Source: Podocnemis expansa (taxonomy: Eukaryota; Chordata; Testudines; Podocnemididae). Taken from it: DNA of 64,000 nucleotides. This document shows positions 54,421 through 64,000 of this stretch, piece by piece. The stretch's first letter is position 1, and every line of letters begins with the position of its first letter. The notes beneath the pieces are model-generated. The model did not search any database. It had not been told where the DNA came from and saw only the letters and a program-made list of their open reading frames with translations. The stretch covers positions 58,692,584 to 58,756,583 of the forward strand of contig ML681963.1 of assembly GCA_007922195.1 (NCBI GenBank). The letters run 5' to 3'. Made by a program: the position numbers and the translations under genes.

Positions 54421-57090
54421 TACAAGGAGATTCTGTCCTGGGTTTTTGGAACCTAGACCTCTTGTCACAGTTTTGGAGACCACTAGAACCACCTGATGGG
54501 CTTGCATAGCTTTGTATCACATTCCCACTGTGTGCACAGGTAATGAAATTATTTTTAACATAAAGGACCTGATTCTGATCTCATACCAATTTTATTCTAA
54601 TGTGACACAACTGGCTTCATTGGATCACACCTGATTCACAACTGTAGATTAGGTCAGCCTACAATCCACATCACACATACTTTAAGATGTTAAAGGGAGA
54701 AAGGCTTTGGCAGGGCTGATGGTACAGCCTTCACTTACACTCAGTCAACGATTTGTTTGAAGATTTGAAGTTACCCTCTGCAGCCTCTGCACACACCCAG
54801 GTTTATGCTCAATGGCCTCTGCCATCCAGCACAGTCCTCTCAGCCACTTAATAACGTGATCAAATCAGAGCTACTTTCCATACAATTATAATCCATAACA
54901 GGTTACAGTAAAAAATGTAAAACCTCCAAAGCAGCTCAAAGCTAATTAATTTCTATTACTAGTGAGAGAAGAACCACTTAACATGGCTTTTCTTATTTAA
55001 ATTACCATTGACAGCACCTGCTTTTTTATTCTTGGGAAATCCGGCTACAATACTGGTTAAATTATGTAAGACTGTAGAATTTATGAAGATAAGGCAATTA
55101 GCATTACAAAAACAATTCCATGTTACAATTTATAGTGAATAGAAAGAGGTATGATGCTCTGTTAAATGGCTCAGTGATGCATTACATATTTTGTTAATCC
55201 TTGTTGTAGTTGTGAAAATTTAGGGCTAAATGGTGTCATTATGTTCAGTAATTAATTATTTTGTTTCATTTGGTGGGTACTTCATCTCTATTGTTAGGGA
55301 ATAATGCAGCAGTAATGAATGGGAAATGCACAGGTCCATGGAGCGATTGCTTATATGTATAAATGAGCAACAGGCAACTTGGGGAAATGATTGAACCCTC
55401 AACATTGTCACAGCAAACTTAACAATAACATAGAAAACACTTCCCTATGCCCTGAAAATTTGTTTCTACATGCATTATGGTTTAGCTAAAATCTAACAAT
55501 TCCCCCTCCACTCAGTAACAGATTCTAATAAATCAGCCACAAAATATCAGATCCCCAACTCTTCTTTGCACTCCTCTTAACCTGCAGGTGCATAGACAGT
55601 GGGATCTGTCACGTGTGGTTTTCAGCAAAGGAGATGCAGCATTCACCCAAGCTGTGATGCTTCCAGCCTTTCAGGAGTTAATCCTAGACATATACAGTAG
55701 GTAAAATAAATCATTCCAGGTCACTTCCACCAATCGCAGAAAGAGCAAAAAAGTGTGTGTTACTTGCAGTTCCCTCCATAGACTTTTCCCCCGTACCCAC
55801 TGGAGGTAAATGCACACTAGATTCAAACACTATTGATCCCCACCTTCATGGTGAAGGTGAGGGGTAGTGGGAGCCCCTGCATCACTCCAGGCTGGTAATA
55901 TAATGGAAGCTGGCAGCTCTCTACTGGATTAAAGGTAAGTGGAAGGTGTTGTGTTAGATTTGCACATGCCTGAGGCATCTTGGGCACCATGTACATGGCA
56001 CATCGACGAGGGTACATTGTAACAAACAGCAGGCCCCAGATTAACTACATCAGTTGAGAAGACTTCCCATGGCCAGGCAGCAGCTAGGATTGTTCTAGTC
56101 TCACCAGTTCCCTGAGTTGGCATGGAGGACGCTGACCCAGAGTTATGTTGACGTGAGTGTCTATGAAACCGTAAAAAATGTTTAGAAGGTCTGAGATGGA
56201 CTTTTTTTTATCAAAAATGGTAAAATGAAGAAATCTTGGCTCTTTATTCTAGTACTGGCCATCACTGCTCAACAGCACCCTTTGCTGCTAGCAAAATCTA
56301 GTATGTCAGAACCTTCTAAACTTGAAGCCAACTTAGCAATGCTTCAAGGGAAAATCATGCAAATTAAATATAAATTCCTTCCATCCACCTCAGGTTTGTT
56401 CAGGGTAGTAACCTGCTTTCTTCTGATAGCAAAGGCAGTAACAGAAGATGATTGATGTCTGCTGGCACTGACTAGTTTTAAATAAATGAATGTTGAAGCT
56501 CTGAAGCAAACACTCTGACAACAGATTCCAAAGGCCTCCAGCAAAGCTCTGCCAATTCTTTGCCTCCCAGTTCGCATCTGAGCTCCATTGCGGAGAACAG
56601 AAGGAAAGTTTATTTCAAAGCCTTCCAAATAAAACCTAGTAGCAGGAGCACAGCATAGCACAGCACAACTACCAGCTGTTGCCTTGCAGAGCCCAGCTCA
56701 GCCATTGACAGGTCTGAAGCATCTGCTGCGATCACTCCCTCCTTTTGCCCTATGGGGGCAATGATGTGGTTAAAGTGTTAAATCTGCACTGACTAAGGTG
56801 TCCATCTTCCAACTGCACTGCACCCACTTATCTTAATGTGTTTGAAAATTTAAATCGTTTCCCTACTGTGACCCTTTCCTAGGCTAGATATCCCTATCTA
56901 ACTTTCTCTGTGAATATTTATCATGTACACGTCACCAAAGTACCGAAGAGGCATAATGTAAATAATGAAAAGTCCACCTTAAATGCTAAAACAGATCTTC
57001 AAAAATTAACTCTATCCTGCAGTCTTCAGAATAGGCTGAAACATACAGAATGTACTTTACTGAGTGTTCACTATACTGGCAAAAACCGAG
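54421..57090. other. Unannotated stretch, possible conserved noncoding DNA
   Basis: 54880-55330 is ATTA-rich and non-repetitive, compatible with a conserved element. A 76-codon frame at 56225-56455 is described separately. No transposon ends recognised. Confidence 0.3.
56225..56455 (+). other. Short open frame with signal-peptide-like start
   Basis: 76 codons, beginning MKKSWLFILVLAITAQQHP: two Lys, then a hydrophobic stretch, as in a secretory signal. The rest is amphipathic with a second hydrophobic patch near residues 62-70. No family recognised; one such pattern among many short frames is expected by chance. Confidence 0.08.
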
Positions 57091-57445
57091 AGAGTTATTC
57101 ACTTGTGCAGTACGAGAGGTTCTTTGAGACACGTGCTCCCAATGGGCGTGCCCCTGCTGGTGTGGCAGTGCTTTTGCGTCTAGAGTCAGAGATCTTCAAT
57201 AGCAGTCCCTGTTAGACCACACATGCACATCTCCCCTGCTTTCCTCAGTGTGAGGAAAGAATGCACTGTACTGTGTGGCCTGACCACCCTCAATTCCTTC
57301 TATGCCATAAAGCCCATGTTATGCTCCAAAGCAAACAGAAGGAACGTAAGCAGTTATGTACCCATGGGGGCATACATTTCAAAGAACCTCACTGCACCAG
57401 GTAACCTCATTACTGCATCTTCAAGCCATGTCCTCATGGATGTTC

Positions 57446-57720
57446 CCACTGCAGGTTAGTACAAAACAGTGCAACCTGTGGCTCCAGAGCCACATGCAAC
57501 TCTTTGGCTGCCCCCTTGTGGCTCTGGATTCTGGGCTACCTCCCACTACCACTGGGGGAACCTCCAGGCTGCCCCTTCGCTGCCAGGTGACCCTGTGGCA
57601 GACACTCTGGCCCAGCTCCCCCCACCAGGAGGGTGCACCACTGTGGCTCTCAAAACCCTTGTTTATTGAAGAAATTTTTACAAATGACTCTTTTTATCTT
57701 TTGAGTTGCTGAGCCTGCCC
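57446..57720. repeat. GC-rich insert in the DIRS remnant, possibly hAT
   Basis: Starts with 'cagtgcaacctgtggctcc' and ends near 'gagttgctgagcctg', an inverted CAGxx...GCAACC-like pair as in 29503-30521. No matching 8-bp duplication found. Confidence 0.35.
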
Positions 57721-58135
57721 TAGCTGGTAGGCTGGTGCTCCAAAGCAGCTTGTATTGCTGAGAACAGGACTGTGCATCCAAGAATGGTGTCTGCCGAGGA
57801 ATACTGCATAATGGCGTAGTACTAGGTGAATGTATCTGAGGACTGGCTGCACTGCATATGTTAATTGTTTGAAGACCGTTAAGAAATACAGTGGAGGTTG
57901 ACAGTGCTCATGCAGAATATGCTCTTATTAAGGTAGGAGCCTGTTCATTATGGAGTTAATATGCAAGACATGTATTGTGAAATCCATTTAGAGAGGCACT
58001 ATTTCGATACAGCATCACCCTTGGACCTCTCAGTGGTGGACTTGAACAGATGTGATACTATGAATGGTCCAGTTATATCCAAATAAAATGATAAGGCACT
58101 CTAATTCCAGTGTAAGGAAAGCTACATCTCATTGG

Positions 58136-58447
58136 TTACTCTGATTTGGGAAAAAAGATGGGGAGGTGTATAGGTTGGTTCAAATGAAAAGATTTTATGA
58201 CTTTGAGTAGAAATCGAGGGTATGGACAAACTGTCACTTTGTCTTTATGAAACATAGTATATGGAAGGTGTGCCATGAGGGCTGAGATTTCTCCAAAGAT
58301 CAGGCCAAGGTGATGGCAATGATAAAGGCCGTTTTCACAGACAGATGTAAATATGAGCATGTTGCCATTAACTTTTGGGTCCCAGGTAGAGGAGGGGGCT
58401 TGTATCTCCGGGCATAGATTTGGAATGCCCTTTATGAAATGCTTCAT
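58136..58447 (-). pseudogene. DIRS tyrosine recombinase fragment
   Basis: Minus-strand frame with KHFIKGIPNLCPEI, STWDPKVNGNMLIF and VIKSFHLNQPIHLPIFFP. These line up with the conserved 'FLRG...P.WDL..VL' and 'FHLNQPI.LP' blocks of DIRS recombinases, the enzymes that insert a circular DNA intermediate. The C-terminal catalytic R-H-R-Y region is not recognisable. Confidence 0.75.
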
Positions 58448-58527
58448 GAGGTGGTGTGAGAAACCAAGTATTGTTGAATATGATAGCGAAAAGTTGTGAT
58501 GGCAGACAGGTGTACTCTAACTGAGGT

Positions 58528-58714
58528 TCCAATGGGGCAGCCGTATTAGTTTAGTTCAGCAAAACAAACAAGGAGTCTTGTGGCACTTTTAAATACTAAC
58601 ACATTTATTTATCATATGAGCTTTCATGGGAGACAAGGTGGGATTTTCTCCCAGGAAAGTCATGTGATAAATAAATGTTTAGACCTTAAAAGTGCCCCAA
58701 GACTCTTTTTATTG
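58528..58714 (+). mobile_element. Palindromic SINE-like repeat
   Basis: Flanked by TCTAACTGAGGT (58516-58527) and TCTAGCTGAGGT (58715-58726), 11 of 12 alike. Head 'ggggcagccgtattagttta', arm with AACAAACAAGGAGTCTTGTG and 'atgagctttcatggg', loop, inverted arm ending GACTCTTTTTATTG. Inserted into the DIRS remnant, so younger than it. Confidence 0.85.
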
Positions 58715-59355
58715 TCTAGCTGAGGTGTTGGCCAGTCCATCCCCATTTGAGTAGAAGAGGATAGTCCAAGGCCTGGCTTATTCTGTTGGGAAAATTTGGT
58801 GGTAGTGCACAGGAGTTATGCAAGCTGCTTTATGTAGTTTGCATAATTCCCATTGACTTCTTAACTCCCATTCAACACAGTATCTTCACTGTACTGCACC
58901 ACTTGAGGTGGTGGTTTTGGTAAGTTGATTTCCAGATTGACTTAGTGTGTTTTAACTGACAACTAAATCAATCCAGAAGGATCGATCTCACAGTGGTGAC
59001 TTTGCTGCCACCAGTGTAAACTAGGCCCAAGATCTGTGATAACAGAGCATGAGATGCTTTGATGCACTTCAGGGCTCATCAGTGTTGTAATCTATTCCAT
59101 TTGTGTGTGTATCTGCTTCCAGTGGTGTCACATTCATTATGTAATAAGATGCGTTTCACCGGGTCAGAGCAGGCTACTTCCAGATCCTTGAAGCAGGAAG
59201 GAGCCACTCTCCAGATGACTGGCATGACTGACTTCCAGTGCCAGACCATGATGTCAGAGGAAGGTTGATGGACTGACATAGGGTCATACCAGGTAGGTAG
59301 GTATGCCGTATTTGTTGAGGCCATGTTGGGGCTATTAGTACAATCTGAGATCAGT

Positions 59356-59680
59356 CTACCTGTAGTTTTTAGAAGACTCAGAACAGGTAGAAAAAAAGGG
59401 TGTGGGGGGAATGTATACAGTCATGGTCCATTTCAGGTTATGAAAAACTATCCCCCATTCATCCTTGTTCCCAGACCTCCTCTGGGCAAATCTGGGGCAA
59501 TGGGTGTTCTGCTGGGTGGCAAACAAGTCTATTGTATGATGCCCTACTAATGGAATAGGGGTTGGTGTAGTCTCATGTCTAGTTTCCATTCACCATTGTG
59601 AAAAAACGTCCTGCTCAGTGTGTCTGCCATGATGTTTTGATGCCTAGGAATGTATGCAGCCAAAACAGAGATGTTATTTT
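59356..59680 (-). pseudogene. DIRS RNase H C-terminal region
   Basis: Minus strand: PRHQNIMADTLSR near 59656-59615 (the RNase H end motif with ADTLSR) and HTIDLFATQQNTHCPRF near 59535-59488, which matches the block joining RNase H to recombinase in DIRS pol. A frameshift separates them. Confidence 0.8.
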
Positions 59681-60700
59681 GTATACAAAAGTTCCATAAC
59701 TTGTTTCTGAACAACAAAAATGGGATCTCACTCCTTCTTGTCTGTTGATCTAGTACATGCAGGTGAAATTGTCTGCCATCACTATCATCTTCAATTTTGT
59801 CTTAGGGAATGCAGAACTCAGTTTCTTTGCAGCACCCTGCTCCATCAGAAATTGCTGATACCACAGATCTAGCCAAGGATGTATTCTTGGGGTTGGTATC
59901 TCAGGGAGATGAAGAGAGGATTGCTCTCTTCTTACCCTCAGCCTGGTCAGAGGATGTTTTGCTTTTGAAGAGTGAGGTTCAGTAACTGATCTTTGAGAAC
60001 TTGAGAGCCTCTCTGGGGAGGAGTGTGAGCCTGGATTAGAGGCTCCATGAAAGGACTTCTCTATCAGGAATAATTTAAGCCTGATGTTCCTGTCCTATCT
60101 TTCTCTAGGCTTCAAATCCAGACAATGGGAGTACTTTTGAGGAACATGTTTTCTCTCTCAAGCAGCTCTCTGGTCATTTATTACTGGGAAGACAGACTCA
60201 CAGTATACAAATTTCTTCAACCTGGGGCAACTGGCCATAAAGATAAGGTAACAGCTTCCTGACCTGGAAGGACAAAGCAGAAAAATGGAAACCTACACCC
60301 TGATAAAGACTGTAGGGTTGTAAAAATTAAAGTAAAGTAGTAAGAAAAAATGTGATATTAATTTTTTCAAAAGAAGAAAGAGGAAGAAAATGAAAAAATA
60401 ACTATCTAAGGGAGAGTTGCTACAGAACTATTTAAGAAGATGAAAAATGAGTTCTGCTAAGGATCCCACTTCAGACCGTGGATGGCAAAGAAGGATGGGA
60501 GGGCAATTGGACCCTACAGCACTGTAGATACTTCCTGCGTGGTATGCAAAGCAGGGAGGTGCACCTGTGTGGTCTAACTAGCACTGCTACTGAAGATCTG
60601 CAACTCCAGATACAAAGGAACTGCTGGCCTACGGTGCAGTACCCATGGGAGCAACATGCAAAGAAGAAATTCCTCTTATGTGTCCACTGAAGAAGCTGAA

Positions 60701-62031
60701 AGGGTCAATGAAAGACTAAAATAGTAGTAATCATGAAAAACTCAAAACCTTTCTCCCAGTGGTAGAAATATTCCACAGAGTCTCAAAGATACTTTTCCAA
60801 AGGAGAAATATATTGCGCATTGCAAGTGACCCATAAACCAAGGGAGCTTGGAAGGGTCTCTTGCAGAATAAGCCTCATTTTCATTCAGTTGGCTGGGAAC
60901 CTCCCTGGAATCTGCAGCTGGTTGGGATTAGTTCATGTATCTGAATCCTCCTGAGAGAGAAGCAAATAAAACAGACTTGCTTTCTGTCCTCAGAATTAGA
61001 ACATCTACTTAGAGTTATCATCTGGTTTCCTGAGATTTCTTCTAAGTTCTGTCAGCTTTCACTGTTTTGATTCCATTATCCAGCTCTAGTCCCTCCAATA
61101 TGAAAACCCAAGGAGAAAAGACAATGAACCAATTAATTTATTTTGGGCAAAGTATGAAGGCTGGAGAGTAGAATGGCTGCTAGCAATACAAAAGAGTGCT
61201 CTGCCTTAATTCAGATCTCTAGCAAGAGGAACTACCTCTGTCTATGCCTAAAACATGATCAGCAATAACAAATGGCACACTTACAGCAATGGAAAACTTC
61301 CTACCTACCCTTGAAAAAGCACTAATAAAACCACATTTTGTCCTATATCTGAGCCAGGATCTCCAAAGTGCATGCCTGTTTTTCTAAACTGCTAGGGATG
61401 TTGTACATCCTGTATGACTACATCTTCTGGGGAATTTTTATTTTTCCATTTTCTATTCTAAATTGTGATGTGGTGTTCCTGTCCACTGCTGAACAGCTGA
61501 GAATGATGGTAGCTCAGAGCTGGCTACATTCAGCAGGGATTCTGCTGCTAATTCTAAACACTTTGTAATTCCATTTTGTAAACATTTGTCAGGTATGATG
61601 AAGATGCAAGTGTTATGTATTATTAGTAATTCAGCAAATTGTTGACAGACTTGTAAATAATGTTATATAAATCAATCATCATCCACAACAGGATCAATTC
61701 AGCACAAAAGGCACATGGTAGATATTCCACATCTCTCTGGATCCAGAAAAAGCAGCAATTCGTAATTGCTGAAGTGTGTTGTTATCTGCACATGTGGTAA
61801 CTTACTATAAATATGTGCCCTAATTTCCAAGGGGTACTGAGTCACTAGCTCCCATGGCAGTCATGGGAGCTGGAAGTGTTTTGAAAAATCAAGCCAAGAG
61901 AAAAAGTCAATGCCATCTACAGATTTACTTATTAATATCTGAAAGTGCATAAAGATCAACAGAACAATTTTCATCAAGAATCCCTGCAATAATTTCACTG
62001 AATCCAGACCAATGTCCATTTCAAACTTGTA

Positions 62032-62033
<2 letters not shown>
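60701..62033. other. Unannotated stretch
   Basis: No gene or repeat recognised. Confidence 0.4.
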
Positions 62034-62096
<63 letters not shown>

Positions 62097-62106
62097 NNNN
62101 NNNNNN

Positions 62107-62153
<47 letters not shown>
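62034..62153. repeat. GT microsatellite with 10-N assembly gap
   Basis: Uninterrupted (GT)n on both sides of ten N at 62097-62106. The true repeat length is unknown; the N run is probably a placeholder where the assembler could not span the repeat. Confidence 0.98.
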
Positions 62154-62155
<2 letters not shown>

Positions 62156-64000
62156 ATTAAAACAGATACAGAATTCTGGCCTCAAGTCAGTATAGTATCA
62201 ACCAAGAATATTGCCTAACTATGGCCCTATCAAGCATGTTATGTGAATGTACATTGTTATTTGAAATCATTTCACAACTGTTCTTCATTTATTTCTTTAA
62301 AAAGAATGTTTCTGTAAATACATCATCTCCCAAATACTCACTTCACTTTCTTTGATAATGTAAAAAGAAAAAAAAAAACTTTCAAATATCACAATTTGCA
62401 AATTAAGACCTTTAAAATAATGGGATGACTGCTCTGGAATGGGATTATTAGGATAATGTGATGTTTAAGTGGGGCTCTCTTCCTCTCAAAGGATTTGCTT
62501 GAATTTTGCTGAGCTCATTTCACAGGAGACCTCAGAGATCAGTTATGACTTTTATAAAGTCAAACCAATACCTGTATCCACAGAAGCCTAAAGGAAATTT
62601 CTTTCTGTAACTCTGATTGAAGTTTAATGGGAACTACACAAAGAAAATTTACTTAACCTGTTCACCTATCTCTTCCACGGTGGAAGTCTAGTCATCACGT
62701 GCTCTGCTCCCAGGAGCCAATATCAACGAGAGTGCTTCTCAAGTTCATAATATTTTTCTGAGTAAAGGCTAGGAGACAGCTGCATAATCCATAACTACAT
62801 GAGAATCCCACATGCATCTGATTTCTAACCTTAATAAACTAGCTCTTTTCTAAGAAACTATGCAAATTAAGTTGCTGTACATTAAAATACAGAAATCTAA
62901 ATGCTATGGTGATCTAAAAAGATAGATATGTTTTTAACATATATACATGTACACAAGCCAGAATCTTTTAGGTCTTAAAATGATTCGATGTACCATTCCA
63001 AGATGTAATTATTTTTTACATTTCTATATTAGCAATGAATTTGTAAAATAATTTTACAGAAAGAATTAGGAAGTAGAACCAGTTCTGATCAGGGAGTAGC
63101 CAGGAAGTACAAGAAAGCACATGATGCCTTTTTTACAGAGCACACCAGTTATTTCTTCCTTAGCATACATACACCTCAATGTGCTAGTCCCTGTTCTTCT
63201 GTCTGCTCAGATAACACAAACTGAGCAAAATCTTTTCTCCCTGTAATTGCCAGCACTGTCTCCACCTTCAGATTCTTTGTCTGACTTGGAGCAGATGGGG
63301 GAAGATGTATACGGAAGGCCCTGGGAAGGTTTATAGGCTAAGAAGACTGACATGCTCAATTTTGCTCGTCACCAAGGAGGGCTCTTCAGTCACTTATGGT
63401 GCTCCAGGCAGGATTGAACATGAACATTGAATGGAGTATATTCAATGGAAAAGGGTAAGCACATCAAAGAGGCCTTTATAGGACTGATTGACTTTTCCCC
63501 AGACCTTCCTGAGTGAAAAAGCAGATTGAGTTTGTTTTGGCAGCAGTCTGAGATGATGACAAGAGGTCAATGTTCTGCATATGCTCAATTACACCCATTA
63601 ATGTTACATTAAATAAGTTCTTCAAGAGCTCTAGATGGAAGGAGGAGGACTTTACACTGTTTATGCAGAAGGATATAGGCCACATGTTTGCAGACTGCAC
63701 TCATCCTGGTTCTTCATGGAGTAGCATATTGACCTTCCCTCAGCTATTGAATGGTTAAGACATTTAGACTAACATGCTGGACTTCATTTGGCTACATAGA
63801 TACAACCGAAAAATATCTATTTATTATAGGAGGCACAATCTGATCCTTACCTTTCCACTCTGCTCTGTCCCTGCTCTTAGTAATGGACAAGAAACAATCT
63901 TTGGTCTGAAGAAAATAACTGATGGAGCAAAGTGGACCCTGGACCTAATTAAAAGATTCAGTGATCTGCTCTTGTGTCAATGAATTAGGAGGACATGGAA
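62154..64000. other. Unannotated stretch
   Basis: AT-rich, no coding or repeat signal I can support. Confidence 0.4.

Larger units (their letters stand above)
57095..60700 (-). mobile_element. DIRS-type tyrosine-recombinase retroelement remnant
   Basis: Inverted terminal repeats: 57105-57240 and, in opposite orientation, about 60550-60690, roughly 70% alike by eye. Next to the left one, 57349-57415 is complementary to terminal sequence, as expected of a DIRS internal complementary region. Minus-strand coding remnants between them match the RNase H end and tyrosine recombinase of DIRS elements. Most of reverse transcriptase and gag appears lost. A palindromic SINE-like repeat sits inside. Ends are approximate; DIRS elements make no target duplication. 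Confidence 0.78.

Noticed and set aside
62036..62218. Cys-Val repeat reading frame
   Set aside because: Translation of a GT microsatellite with an N gap.

Overview
This window looks like intergenic or intronic DNA from a turtle, possibly a softshell. I infer this from repeat content alone: CR1-type LINEs with the 3' tail built on ATTCTATG, interspersed repeats sharing the block 'gtcctgtggcac', DIRS and Ty3/gypsy remnants, and many hAT-type nonautonomous elements. There is no bacterial gene organisation, no RNA gene and no host protein-coding gene I can identify. The species call is inference.

Layout. 1-1998 is single-copy-looking DNA. 1999-5428 is an internally deleted Ty3/gypsy element with two LTRs, a 5-bp target-site duplication (TSD), a tRNA-Leu-type primer binding site and a MITE inside its gag. 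7426-8077 is a probable solo LTR. About 8085-12236 is one old CR1 LINE broken by at least six later insertions: a hAT, a LINE tail, SINE-like repeats at two sites, a solo LTR and a MITE. 13005-13499, 24379-24804, 24965-25277 and 25326-25968 are short hAT elements. 21041-21232 and 26175-26381 are palindromic SINE-like repeats. 28440-35190 is an old minus-strand CR1/L3 LINE split by a 1-kb hAT (29503-30521) and by a nearly full-length younger CR1 (30691-34450). 35724-36479 is another hAT. 38650-39129 and 48243-48644 are MITEs made of TTCGAA-type palindromes. 40230-41757 is a 5'-truncated CR1 with a long uninterrupted reverse transcriptase reading frame. 42779-44130 is an old minus-strand LINE. 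47107-47881 is a probable solo LTR. 52250-54420 is a CR1 interrupted near its 3' end by a 904-bp hAT. About 57095-60700 is a DIRS-type tyrosine-recombinase retroelement remnant with inverted terminal repeats. 62034-62153 is a GT microsatellite with a 10-N assembly gap.

Nothing here works together as a pathway. The biology is that of a repeat graveyard with well-preserved integration footprints, so insertion order can be read from the nesting. The two most unusual patterns are a retroposon-like family whose copies are near-perfect inverted repeats yet carry 10-14 bp target duplications, and a set of MITEs with 3-bp target duplications whose bodies are dense arrays of TTCGAA-centred palindromes. 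Between repeats lie AT-rich stretches, some rich in ATTA-type words, that could be conserved noncoding elements; that is only a guess without alignment.
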